A stretch of DNA of 64,000 bases from Myotis daubentonii (lineage: Eukaryota; Chordata; Mammalia; Chiroptera; Vespertilionidae), in contig NC_081848.1 of NCBI RefSeq assembly GCF_963259705.1, positions 50,801,408-50,865,407 of the forward strand. The letters are read 5' to 3'. The notes beneath the pieces are model-generated. The model made no database searches and was not told where the DNA came from. It worked only from the letters and a program-made list of their open reading frames with translations. Positions 23,382 through 34,167 of the stretch are shown here, in pieces. How positions within the stretch are numbered: the first letter of the stretch is position 1; every line of letters begins with the position of its first letter. Made by a program: the position numbers and the translations under genes.

Positions 23382-23607
23382 TTTTTTAGTTTTTTAAAAA
23401 TATTTTTATTGATTTTAGAGACAGACGAAGGGAAAGGGAGAAAGAAACGTCTATGTGAGAGAGAAACATCAATCGGTTGCCTACTGTATGCACCCTGACT
23501 GGGGACTGAACCCGCAACCTGGGCTTATGCTCTGACCAGGAATCAAACCAGTGACCTTTTGGTGCATGGGATGACACTCAGCCAGCTGAACCACACCGGC
23601 CAGGGCT
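23382..23607 (-). mobile_element. tRNA-derived bat SINE, first of a serial pair
   Basis: Reverse copy ending in CCACACCGGCCAGGGC. The left flank carries CAAGTCCAATTC (from 23366) and the right flank CAAGTCCATT (from 23608). The right flank was reused by the next SINE. Confidence 0.88.
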
Positions 23608-23618
23608 CAAGTCCATTT

Positions 23619-23881
23619 TTTTTTAAGCTTTTTTTGTTGTTGTTAATCCTCACCCAAGGATATTTTTTCTATTGATTTTTAGAGAGTGGGAAGGAGTGAG
23701 AATGGAAAGAGAGAGGAACTTTGAAGTGACAGAGACACATTGATTGGTTGCTTCCTGCATGCACTCAGTCAGGGCTGGGGATCGAACCTGCAGCCAGGTA
23801 TGTGCCCTTGACCAGGAATTGAACCCATGGCCCTTTGGTGCCAGGCAATGCTCTAACCGCCAAGCCACAACAGGTAGGACC
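23619..23881 (-). mobile_element. tRNA-derived bat SINE, second of a serial pair
   Basis: Reverse copy with AATCCTCACCCAAGGATA on the left and the head ending AAGCCACAACAGGTAGG. Its right flank CAAGTCCATTTT (23882 on) is a third copy of the same target word. Confidence 0.85.
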
Positions 23882-24794
23882 CAAGTCCATTTTATTAGAG
23901 GATAAAAGCGGGTCACCGAGAAATGTGTATATGTAAAGAAAAGAATCCGTGTTTGTATTTGCATGTGTATACAGACACATCAAGACACAGCAACTGATAC
24001 TAGTGTTGCCTGTTTCAGAGTTGGGACTGACTAGGGAGACGGGGCCAAGATAGGGGAACAAATTTCCTATGTACTTCTGTGCTTTTTGATTTTTGAACCA
24101 TGTGAATTCATTTTCCTATTCCGAATTTTAAAAAGCATAGATAATCTGGGGGTCCAGACTATTGAACTGTGGAAGGAGTAGGACTCACCTGGCTGAGTCA
24201 TCGCTCTGCCTCCTGCTGCCAACTGGACCTCAGTTCTCAGGCGTGCACAGGTCTAGGTGCAGCCTGCTTACCTTGCAGTGCGGACACAGGAGACCCTCCT
24301 CTAGTGGCTGCATGGCCGCACCCAGAGAGGGTCTGCAGTGAACAGGCCTCCTCCCTCCTCGCTGGTTCAGCTCTCTGAAGCTCAGCAGTAACTTGAGGTT
24401 TTGCTACCTTTGGTGGTAATCTCAATTTACTGAGAGCTGGTGCACCTAAAACTTACACCATGGTTTTTCCCCCCTGTTGAACTCCAGTATTTAAGGAAAT
24501 TGAAGCACTCTGAACGTCTGGGTTTGCCTGGAACTGTGTACTTTTCTTTTCCAGACCTGTGGGACTTGACAGGTCATTTCTCTCCCAGTCATACTCACCT
24601 TCTCAGCACAGGGCGTACCCTTAGAATGGGCCTAACATCCTTTGAAAACACAAGCCCATGACTAGGTTTGCAGATACCCGAGGTCAGAGCAGGCCCTGAA
24701 GGAAAAATTCAGGGAATTGGGAGAGCCAGTTCAGGTATCTGTAATTGAGGAAGTGACCTGCTTAGGAAGGTGACTTGTTTACCTTGGGCAGTTC

Positions 24795-25240
24795 ATTGAG
24801 AAGCACAGGTATATTGAGCACCTACTGTGTGTCCTGGGCCCTGTGCTGTGGGAAGGACAATGTGGCGAAGGCTCAGCCTTTCCTCCCTAAGTGTTCACAA
24901 TATACTCTGGAAAACAAGACACACGTGTTTTAAAAAAAAGTAACAGGAGATTTTGGTAATAGTTCAGTTCATAGAGGGCAAGTCACATGCTAGTTCATGA
25001 CTAATTTCCATATGACTGGTGGAGACAGCATCGGGTGTGGGGGGTGTTTCCTAGGGGCTGAAGAGGGCCTGGAAAGCTCCCTAGAGGAGGAGGAGGAGGA
25101 AGAGGGGAAGGAGAAGGAGGGGAAGGAGGGCACATTTGATCTGGATCTCGAAGGAAGATGAAGGGCCAATGGATAAGTAGGAGGAAGAAGAGAGCATTCT
25201 AGTGGGCATCAAGGTCAGGAGGAATGGGAAATGGCCTGGT
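24795..25240 (-). repeat. L2 fragments with GGA-rich tract
   Basis: TATTGAGCACCTACTGTGTG opens an L2-like stretch. A GGA/GGAA-rich run at 25084-25130 interrupts it, then CTGGATCTCGAAGGAAGATG resumes. Confidence 0.6.
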
Positions 25241-25315
25241 TTGAAGGTGGGTGGAGGGAGCTGTTGGGCAGATGAATTTAGGACTGATGCAGACAGCTTT
25301 CAATATGACAGAGAG

Positions 25316-25317
<2 letters not shown>

Positions 25318-25355
<38 letters not shown>
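25318..25355 (+). repeat. (GT)n microsatellite
   Basis: Pure GT run inside an L2-rich segment. Confidence 0.95.
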
Positions 25356-25357
<2 letters not shown>

Positions 25358-25584
25358 GTTCAGAACAGAGGTGGGAGGATAAGGGCCCAGGGTCTCATAG
25401 GGAACTCTTGTAAATCCTAGGGAGGGTGGGCAAGAAGGGGTTTGGCCTCCAAACATTTTAACCTAGGCATCTCAGCTTATCCTCCAGAGATGTCCTCAGG
25501 AGCAGAGAGGGAGGCCAGAGGCATGCTAGCCCTTCCCCCATCATTGTACTGTTTGGACATTTTCTTCTTGGGCATTTTAAATGC

Positions 25585-26290
25585 CTACTCATTCATTCAT
25601 TCTGCAGGTGTTTATGATTCTTACTGGGTGTCAGAACCTGTTCTGTGTAGCTGTGGTTACAGCAGGGGAAAAAAAAAACCAAACAAACAAAACACCAGGG
25701 TAAAATCCCTTGCCACGTGGAGGGGAGACAGTAAACGGGTAAGTGAAGCGTATGAGGCCAGGCGATAAGAAGTGGGTGAAGAGCACCGTTGCAGGGAAGA
25801 AGACAGGCTGTGCTGGGTGGGGCGGAGGGTGGCAGCTGGGGGGAGGGCTGTAATTTTCAATAGGCTGTCAGGAACGGCCTCCCTGACTCATCCTGTTGCT
25901 GGGACTTGGGAGCCAGCAAGTCTGGGGCCATAAGAAAGGGGGCCAGGCCAGGCGGTGCAGGGACCTCGAGTCCCCAGGGGATCCTCTTCGACCCACTGGG
26001 TCTCAGCTCGAGGCAGCAGGGAGCCTTTGAGTGTTCTTGAGCAGAGGAGCACCATGTCTGGGAAGATGTCCCTAGTAACTCTGTGGAGGATAGACCATAG
26101 GGGATGAGGCGAAGGTCCCAGGAGGAGATGACCAGGGCTTTGAAAAGTCCACTGGTTTGGCACTTCCTGCCTGGGCATGGTGGGGCAGGGCGAGAGAGCA
26201 AAAGCAGTGCGGCAGGGTGAGGGTGAGAGCAGGCAGGGGCAGAAAGGGAATGAAGGCAGGGCTTAGGCTGGACGGGTGACAGCACACTGG
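25585..26290 (-). repeat. L2 fragments
   Basis: ATTCATTCATTCTGCAGGTG, ACACCAGGGTAAAATCCCTT and GAGCAGAGGAGCACCATGTC are arranged as in L2. Confidence 0.55.
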
Positions 26291-26359
26291 AGTTCTTAGA
26301 ATTTGGCATTTGGGAGTCGTTTAAACATAGTTGCCGTGAGTTTTCTCTCATTAGTTTAG

Positions 26360-26570
26360 TGTAGTGTAGTGCTTAAGAATGTGGGCTCTGGGTTTGAATC
26401 CTGCCTAAGTGACCTTGGGCAAGTTACTGAACCTCTGTGCCTCAAGCTCTGCATCTGTAAAATGGGTGGTAGAATAATACTTACCTTACAGGCATGTATT
26501 TGAGAGGGTGAGATAGGTTGCTGAATGTAGAATACTGAATGTGGTAAGTGCCTGTTAAGTATTAGCTTGT
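26360..26570 (+). repeat. MIR, nearly full length
   Basis: AGTGCTTAAGAATGTGGGCT, CCTTGGGCAAGTTACTGAAC and CATCTGTAAAATGGGTGG, continuing to GTGGTAAGTGCCTG. Confidence 0.9.
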
Positions 26571-26724
26571 TTGACCGTCTGCTCTCTCTCCATATATATG
26601 TGTGAGTGTGTGCGAATAAAATTAATGTGTTGGACATATCCTTTCTGTTGTCCCGAAGCTAAGTCAAAGGAAGAGAATGATGCTTTTAAGGATGAAATGA
26701 GGTAATGGATTTGGCTTAGTGGCA

Positions 26725-26768
26725 GATGAATACTAGTTAAAAGTAGTGAATACTAGTTAAAAGTACTA
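26725..26768 (+). repeat. Tandem duplication of about 20 bp
   Basis: The word GAATACTAGTTAAAAGTA occurs twice in immediate succession with no mismatch over 18 bases. Confidence 0.85.
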
Positions 26769-26849
26769 CTATTACCACCAGATATTCTCATGAAGAAAAT
26801 GATTGAAGAGTGGAAATGCTTTGTAAGGCCATCGGATTCAATCATTATT

Positions 26850-27025
26850 TATCAAGCCGATGGTGTGCCAGGTGTTGCACATGTTATTTCCTTTCATCTT
26901 CACAACAATTGCCCGAGATAAGCCGTTAACCACATCTCACAGATGAGGAAGCTGAGGCTCAGAGAGGCTAAGATTTGTCCGAGGTCACAGAGCCCATGAG
27001 TAGCAGAGCAGGGATTTGAGGTTTT
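26850..27025 (-). repeat. MIR
   Basis: GATGAGGAAGCTGAGGCTCA, GAGGTCACAGAGCCCATGAG and AGCAGAGCAGGGATTTGAGG. Confidence 0.85.
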
Positions 27026-27359
27026 TTTTCCCCTTTAACACTGAACTACCTTTTATAGTAAGAACAATTATTCCATGGATGTTCTGTTACGTAAATGTAC
27101 ATCCACGTTTAGGTTCTTATGTCAGTTTCCCTGGGTATTGGTGCCCACATGGAGCCTTGGGAGTTAGAGGCATGGCCAACCTTCAGGACGGACCAGGGGC
27201 AGTGTCAGAGAGTGGCAGGGCCCGGAGTCAGCAGCCCATGGGAGGAAGAGGCCCTGGGTGAGTCAGTGCCTTACCTCAGTGACTCATCCCGCAGGCCTTA
27301 TCAGAGCCTTTCAGCCAGACAGAGTCGGTCAGAGACCTATCTTGGTTGACCCAGCCCCT

Positions 27360-27575
27360 GAAGTGCTGGAGCAGCAGAGCCTGATGGGTTCAAATCCCAG
27401 CTCTACCACTTCCCAGGTGTGTAAGGCCAACACGGGAGTGAATTTCTTGGTGCCTCAGTTTTGTCATCTGTGAACCCATTTCATAGGGCTTCATGAGAAT
27501 TAAATGAGATGTGCCATGTAAATACTTAGAACTGCCTAGCCCATAGCAAGCACTCAGGTATTATTATGCTAACAG
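27360..27575 (+). repeat. MIR
   Basis: GGTTCAAATCCCAGCTCTAC, GCCTCAGTTTTGTCATCTG and GAGAATTAAATGAGATGTGC. Confidence 0.88.
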
Positions 27576-27939
27576 TCATTATGGCATAATATTATTATAA
27601 AAGTCTCCCCTGACCTGGGAGACCAGAATAAAATGTCTCATCCTCTGCATAATTCCTCCCGTAACACATGTGGTTTTGCCTTATTATGGAAATGTGGGTG
27701 GAGCTCTCCCCTTACCAGACCAAGTGTTTGAGACCAGGGAATAAATAGGTCTCCATTGGGCGCTTTTTAAGTCCCTGGAGACTTGTGTCTTGTCCTAGAA
27801 GGTGTAGAAAGAAGTTGGAGGCATGGAACGGATTCCTAGTTCTCCTTTTCCGTTCAAGCCACATTTTCTGACCTGTGTTCCCCACCCGCTAGGATTATGG
27901 AAAATGCCTGCTGTTTCTAAGGGAGCTTCACAGCTTGCA

Positions 27940-28080
27940 AAGCATGTCCACATCCATATTTTGCTCTGTCTTCACAATCGTTGGTGTGGGCATTGGTTAT
28001 TATCCCCATTCAATAGCTAAGGAGGCTGAGGCCCTGTAGAATTAAGTAATTTGCCCACAGACTCACAGCTGGAAGGTAAG
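27940..28080 (-). repeat. MIR
   Basis: TATTATCCCCATTCAATAGC, GGAGGCTGAGGCCCTGTAG and GCCCACAGACTCACAGCTGG. Confidence 0.75.
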
Positions 28081-29375
28081 GAAACAGGTACCCCACATCG
28101 TCCATCCCAGGAAGCAGCGGTCCGGAGGCTCAGATTGGCCGTTTCCAAAGCCTTTTCATCCTTTCCCCTTGTCCGCTCCGGCCGAGGGTTGGGAGGAGTC
28201 CATGTCACCACCAGTTCTGCTTCTATCCTCCTCCCTCCTCCAGGTCCTATTACTTCCAAGAAAGCACTCAACGGTGGGCTTGAACTGAGCCAGTGATCCT
28301 AGTTGCCTAAATCCTCTGCACTCAGTTTTCCCTTCTCCGTGGGCCTGAGGCCTAGCCTGGGACTCGGCACTCTGGGCTTGGTGGGGAGCTGAGGCAGGGG
28401 AGCTCTAGCATTTGGAGCAGTGCCTGACCCCAGCGGTGCCCTGGGGAACCTGCAGTCGGAGGTGGAGGAGGCTGGCATCCACGCCTTCACCCAGGAGGAG
28501 CCCAGAACCATGTCTAGGGTGCACGGAGTTGCTAGGGGGTGGGTGGCGAAGCAGAGGCTGTGGGGTGTGGAGAGGTGGGGTTAGGGTGGGGTGGGGTGGT
28601 GGAGCACTTTCTCTCCAGGAGGCAAGCAGGCAAATGATCCTTCCAGCTAAGGTGGGACTAAACCACAGGCTCCAGGGCTTATCAGACTAGTTCCTTAAGC
28701 AGAAGAATCTTCTGTGTAGTTCAGCTTAACAAGAGTGACCTCAGGTGAGATAGGGACCTGCCTATGAGGAGCTCATGTCCTAAGGCCTCAGTTTTTACTT
28801 TTATTTTCCCCTCTCCTGGAAACCTTGCATGCCAGGGTAATGGTGGTGATACTTCGTGCATAGGGCAGCATGCAGCTTCCTGGCGTCCTGGAGCTTGGGC
28901 TAGAATCTGCAGGCTGGGAGCTGGCCACACCCTGCCCACTGAGTTGGGTTCTAAGCCTGCTGTGGGGAGGGAGGGGGTATCGGGCCTTTCCAGTCATGGG
29001 TCTCAATTCCCTCCGCAGTTATTCTGTGACCAAAGGAGCAGACACAGTAGCGTCTCCGGGGTGCGGGTGAGAAAGATCCCAGGTGGAATGGCCCCCACGG
29101 TAATGGCGCAGGGGGCCCATTCCTCACTCAAGCCAGTCTCCCTTCTTCCTCCCATCAGCCTGGCCAGTCTCCACTGCTGTTCTCTGCCCACCTGCCTGGT
29201 CACCCCTGCCTCCAGTTCTTTCTTTGTCTTTCCCAGCATGCAGTGCTTTCCTTCTCTTTTGCCTTTATCCATCCTTACCCCGCAAGACCGAGAACCAGCC
29301 CTTCCTGCTTCAGAAAGGCTTCCTAAACTCTCTCAGCCAAAGGTCCCCCCTTCTCCATATGCCTCCTGGGAGGCA

Positions 29376-29476
29376 TGTGGGTACAAAGGGTGAGTCCGTG
29401 CTCCAAGCTGGGAAAATACCCAATCTGAAAAATCATAGTGGAGGCCTAGTCCTCTTGGGGAGGGTGGAGGGATATG
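29376..29476 (+). repeat. Inverted duplication, arm A (101 bp)
   Basis: This arm matches the reverse complement of 31407-31507 with three mismatches by eye. It begins TGTGGGTACAAAGGGTGAG and ends GGGTGGAGGGATATG. The sequences outside the arms do not match, and I recognise no repeat family. Confidence 0.9.
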
Positions 29477-29539
29477 GATTCCGCATTTACATGTCATGTA
29501 ACGTGTTTTGAGCACCTACCAGACAGGCAGTTGAGCAGA

Positions 29540-29755
29540 GACTAGAAGTGTGGAGTCGACGGGCCTGGGGGTACTTTCTAGCTCTGATTCACACGAGCTG
29601 TGTGACTGTGGGGAGGTGCTTTGATTTCTCTGACTCTCAGCGCCTCATTTGAACTGGAGGACCCCTGCCCTTCCCTCCCTCACAGGGAGGTGTGAGGATC
29701 TGGTGAAATACTCCACGCAGTGCACTTAGCACGCAGTTCCTAGCTCATAGCAACA
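29540..29755 (+). repeat. MIR
   Basis: AGCTGTGTGACTGTGGGGAG, GACTCTCAGCGCCTCATTTG and TGCACTTAGCACGCAGTTCC. The final stretch resembles the MIR 3' end. Confidence 0.75.
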
Positions 29756-31406
29756 CTAACACGCCAGCCGTGACTGTGCTTGGACATGTACCATCTGTCG
29801 AATCCACACCCTGGTTTTATAAGGGAGACAGCATCCCCCAAAGGGGAGCAGGGGTTCCTCGGAGCCTCGACCTGTCCAAGGTCTCAGCACTCTTCTCTCC
29901 ACTGCCTCTGCGTCCCAAGTCCAGGCTCCTGATCCCCAGGAATTCTTCACAGTCCCGGTCAGGACACATGGCAAATGCTTAGTGAATGGTCTTTCCTGGC
30001 TGGTTTACGGAGAACCATGTTGGTGGGGCAGGATATGGGACCCCTGAGCATTCCATCTCTTTCAGATTTCAGACCAATCAGCTTGTCCACGGATCCCTGC
30101 CAGTGCGGTGCACACCACTGCCACACCAGGCAGTGCTGGGCAGCATGGCCCCAGCTGCGCCCCAGCCAGGGAGTGTGGTCCCAAATCCTTCCCCCAGGGG
30201 AAGCCAGCCAGTTCCTTTTCATGTCTTTATGTATTGTTAAGTAGCAGAGCATACAGTTATACAAAGACAAAGAGAAGTAAGGGAAATACCTGTCTGGATA
30301 ACCCCCCACGACTGTGCAGCCTCGGCCTGAACCCCGTTGCTGGGAGACAGAAAAGCCACTAGCTGGCCCGCGGGCTCGGGACAGTGTGTGGCTCTGCGTA
30401 TGCCCTGCGGGGTTGGTGGGCGAGGCCTCTTTGGAATGGCTTCCTGCGTGCCCTCGCCCCCACAGGTACAGTCCACACCCTGCCAAGGGTGGCTGCTCTT
30501 GATATTACTGTGGTCAGGATGGTTTTCACAGCGTTTCAAGTCACTGTTTCCAATTTTTCTCCAGCAAATGTTGGAAGCTGCCACTTTCTTCTCGTCTCTT
30601 TTTGTACGAGCTGAGGTTTGCATCTGCAGGGTCCTCGCTGCATGGGTTGCTGAGTTTAGTCCTGTGCTGACCTGGGTGCAGGCCCCCCCCCCGCCCCGCC
30701 CCCCCCGGGATGAGTGGAATAATGTGTGGGCTCATTCTCCCGTTCACCTATGGCTAATGCTGCAGGAGACGGGGAGGTTTGGTTCTTTGTTTTTGTTACC
30801 AGCCAGGGGTTTGTTTTTGTTTCTGTTTCTTTAAAACACATCTGAAGGTAGAGCTCCTTTTCCTAGAGGGAATGGCAAGGGGCTGTTAGAAGACCTGGAC
30901 GTATGGGAATAGACCATCTTTGGGTGGTGGCCCAGAGGTGGGGAGAAAATGAGACAAAGCAAAGATAACAGTTTAGCTATGTGTCAGCCATTGTAGTTGT
31001 ACTTGTTAAGTCAGAATCTTTTAGTAAAGCTGTGGAGAAATAAAAACAAACAAAAGCCTCCCCCCCCCAAAAAAAAAAAAAAAAAACTCTTCATGGGATT
31101 CTGACAGGCATATCCAGTTAAAACCCATGGGTAAATGCCATCTCATTAGCATTGCACTGATGCTCTTGGAGCTTAAAATAGCCAATGTCCAGAGAAGGAA
31201 ACATGCCCACAGATGCACTGTGGGTATCCACCGGCTGCCAGTCCTGTCAGGGCCTTAAGGCAGTCCCTTTCCTGAAGGCTGTCTCTAGGTGGGGTGGAGG
31301 GCCCATTGTAGATGAGGGGGCAGAGAACAGGTGACCTCAACATCCCCAAAACAGTACCCTCCCTGCTTAGTGGCCTGTGGCTGCAGACAGCTCCCAGCTG
31401 ACCCCA

Positions 31407-31507
31407 CATATCCCTCCACCCTCCCCAAGAGGACTAGGCCTCCACTATGATTTTTCAGATTTGATATTTTCCCAGCTTGGAGCACGGGCTCACCCTTTGT
31501 ACCCACA
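31407..31507 (-). repeat. Inverted duplication, arm B (101 bp)
   Basis: Reverse-complement partner of 29376-29476, separated from it by 1,930 bp. The differences are one C/T in GAGTCCG / GAGCCCG and two changes in AATACCCAATC / AATATCAAATC. Confidence 0.9.
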
Positions 31508-31656
31508 AATATGGCCGAGGAGGGAAGAAACTCTGATGAACCTATCTTGAGTCCCATGACCACCTTTTCATCTGGGGAGTAGAAGATGGGGTGAAATCTG
31601 TTGTCAAAACAAAGGGAGAAGGATACTAGTACTACTAATAAATAAGAATAATACTA

Positions 31657-31870
31657 TTTAAAAAAATATTTTATTGATTTTTTACAGAGGAAGGGAGAGG
31701 GATACAGTTAGAAACATCGATGAGTGAGAAACATCGATCAGCTGCCTCCTGCACGCCCCCTACTGGGGATGTGACCGCAGCCAAGGTACATGCCCTTGAC
31801 CAGAATCGAACCTGGGACCCTTGGGTCCGCAGGCTGACGATCTATCCACTGAGCCAAGCCGGTTAGGGCT
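31657..31870 (-). mobile_element. Ves SINE with intact CTCF-like core
   Basis: Full reverse copy with perfect 12-bp duplication AGAATAATACTA at 31645-31656 and 31871-31882. It abuts a reverse MIR. Confidence 0.95.
31753..31766 (-). promoter_or_regulatory. CTCF-core-like motif in Ves SINE
   Basis: The minus strand reads CCAGTAGGGGGCGT, which satisfies the core CCASYAGRKGGCR at all 13 positions. Confidence 0.35.
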
Positions 31871-31874
31871 AGAA

Positions 31875-32065
31875 TAATACTAACTTTTATTGAGTGCTTA
31901 TTTTGTGCCAGACATTCTAAGCTCTTTCTCTTTACCTATATAACTCATTAATCTTCAAATCAACACCATTTTACATACCAGGAAGATGAGGCACAGAGAG
32001 GTTAAGCAATTTTCCCAGGGCCACATAGCTCATAGGAGAGCTGGAATTGAACCCATGCAAAGGAC
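31875..32065 (-). repeat. MIR
   Basis: TTATTGAGTGCTTATTTTGT, GATGAGGCACAGAGAGGTTA and GAGCTGGAATTGAACCCATG. It adjoins the Ves SINE at 31657. Confidence 0.88.
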
Positions 32066-32124
32066 TCCAGATGTGCTTGTAACCACCCACTCTGATGCAG
32101 ACAATAACAACAGCTGTCAGCTGC

Positions 32125-32590
32125 AGGCACTTACTCTGAGCGACACACTGGGCTATGTCCTTTACAGCAGCGGTTCTCAACCTGTGGGTCGCGACCCCTT
32201 TGGTGGTCGAACGACCCTTTCACAGGGGTCGCCTAAGACCATCCTGCATATCAGATACTTACATTACGATTCATAACAGTAGCAACATTACATTTATGAA
32301 GTAGCAACGAAAATAATGTTATGGTTGGGTCACAACATGAGGAACTATATATAAAGGGCCAGAAGGTTGAGAACCACTGCTTTACAGCATTCCCTCATTC
32401 CATCTTCAGAACAGCCCCATGGAGTAGGCACTAACATTATCCCTGCTTTCAGATAAGGACTTGAGGCTCACGTAGATTATGTGGCTTGCCCAGGGGTCAC
32501 CTGACTCATGCAATATGACAGAGCTGGGATAGGAAGCCTGGTTTGCCTGAATCCAGAGCCTGAGCTCAGGACCACTTGAGTGGGTAGCCT
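32125..32590 (-). repeat. MIR interrupted by SPIN copy 2
   Basis: Left part CACTTACTCTGAGCGACACA (near 32129). After the SPIN, CCCCATGGAGTAGGCACTAA, TAAGGACTTGAGGCTCACG and GACAGAGCTGGGATAGGAAG. Confidence 0.85.
32168..32379 (+). mobile_element. SPIN-type hAT element, copy 2 (212 bp), inside a MIR
   Basis: Intact termini, and a perfect 8-bp duplication CTTTACAG at 32160-32167 and 32380-32387. The MIR sequence resumes directly after it, so this insertion is younger than the MIR. Confidence 0.92.
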
Positions 32591-32814
32591 TTATGTCAGA
32601 CACTTACCTTGCTCTGTCAGAAGCTCCCCTGGTGACTAGGATGAAGAGCAGACCTGGCTCAGCATCTGTACCTCCATTCTCTGTCTGGGAGCTTGGAGTG
32701 TGGAGACCTCCGCTCGGTGCACGTTGCTGAGGCTTTGTGGCTCCAAGCTGGGTGTGTTTCACACTAACTCATACCAGAGGGTCCTAAGTAAGTCTTCAGT
32801 GCATCTAAGCTCTG

Positions 32815-32930
32815 GATTTCTTCATTCCTCCGTTCATCAAATATTGATGGAGTGCCCAGTGTGGAGGCCCTGTTCCAAGCGCTTGGGGTCCCTCAGTGAA
32901 GACCTGGCCACCACGGAGGTAGGCTTGGAG
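32815..32930 (-). repeat. L2 fragment
   Basis: CATCAAATATTGATGGAGTG and GTTCCAAGCGCTTGGGGTCC fit the L2 3' region. Confidence 0.6.
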
Positions 32931-34141
32931 AACAGCAGAGGGGACGGTTCCCGAATTGTTCTTAGGCTCCTCGAGATCCATAAGGCCACTCAAGCTCACA
33001 GGAGACCTTTCCTGCACCACCCAAGTCAGGCCCACGGGCGCCTGGAGACCTCATGCTCCTTTGCTTGGGACTGGCGTGATGGCAGGTCCAAGAGGAGACT
33101 TGTTTCTTCATTCTGATTAAAAACTTTGTGTCAGGGAGTGAGCGTGGGCATGGAGCCAGGCCAGCTCACCTGTGAGTCCCAGACTGCTGTGGGCAGTGCT
33201 GAGTGAGTCTCCAGGTAAGGCGGCACTTGGCTGTACCTTGCTTCCGTTTCCCCCTCTATGACATGACTTTACAACCTGACTCATTGGGTTGCTGGGACAA
33301 TTGTCTGAGATAGCAAATGATAACTAGCCATGGATGAATCTCTCTTCTTCCTTTAAAGGACTAACTAATTTTTACAGATGTCTCTAAAAGTCAGGGCCCA
33401 TGGAGGAGTCAGCTGGAAGGCATCCTTGGTGAGGAAATCACTCATTAGGTCAAGCTTCTCATTTTACAGACCCAGGGAGCAGAGGCTCACATAAGGGAGG
33501 AATGATGCTGGGCTCCAGGCCTTCTGACTTAGTGGAAATAAAGGCAGCTCAAAGTATGTTTGGCTGATGGTCAGAGAGAGGGTATGAGTTGGTACTTGGA
33601 GTGGCTAGATCACAGTGTGCCCAGGCCTGTGTGGGAATCTGACTGCTGGTCAGCCTTTAGGCTGTCTGGAAGTACCCACCTGCACCCACCTTGCAGACAA
33701 CCCAAGCAGAACCTCAGACAACCCCGCTTCCCTGCTTCTGGTCTCAGCATTGTCCCTGGGTGGGCAGGGCCTTCTGTTCCTGAGATCTGGGGAGCATGGG
33801 AAGTTTCAAACCTGGGAAGACCAATGGTAGAAATCTCTGCCAGGATGTCCAGCTTCCCCACCCACTGTACCCAGAAGCTTCCCTTGAGAAGCAGATAAAT
33901 GGAGACTCCAGCCTCTCTGACTTCTGGCTCCAGATGACTCCACAGAGCCCACAGCTCATGCTGATAGAATGTGGCCAAGGCGGGCGAGCCTGTTTGTCAG
34001 CTGTCACAGGCAGGGAGGTGTGGCTTAATAATGATGACGATGATGTTGACAGAGATGATGCCCAAGTGGCTGCTCTCGAAGCCTACCAGCACGCAGCTGC
34101 ACTAGCACACCTCTCACCTGGTGGTGGGGTCGACCACGAGC

Positions 34142-34167
34142 ACGCGGTCCCAGTACGCGGTCCCAGT
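34142..34167 (+). repeat. 13-bp direct tandem repeat in a CpG-rich patch
   Basis: ACGCGGTCCCAGT occurs twice back to back (34142-34154 and 34155-34167), in a locally CpG-rich stretch at about 34.06-34.23 kb. Confidence 0.9.

Noticed and set aside
28400..28520. Short frame reading GALGNLQSEVEEAGIHAFTQEEPR
   Set aside because: It looks protein-like, but I cannot match it to a family and see no flanking splice pair that would support an exon.
28764..29393. 209-residue plus-strand open frame
   Set aside because: Its composition is typical of translated intron; it has no recognisable family, no domain and no splice context, and it runs into the inverted duplication.
29376..31507. Shared peptide (NLKNHSGGLVLLGRVEGY) from two frames, looking like a conserved protein
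   Set aside because: Both come from the two arms of the same inverted DNA duplication; stops and unrelated flanks follow at once.
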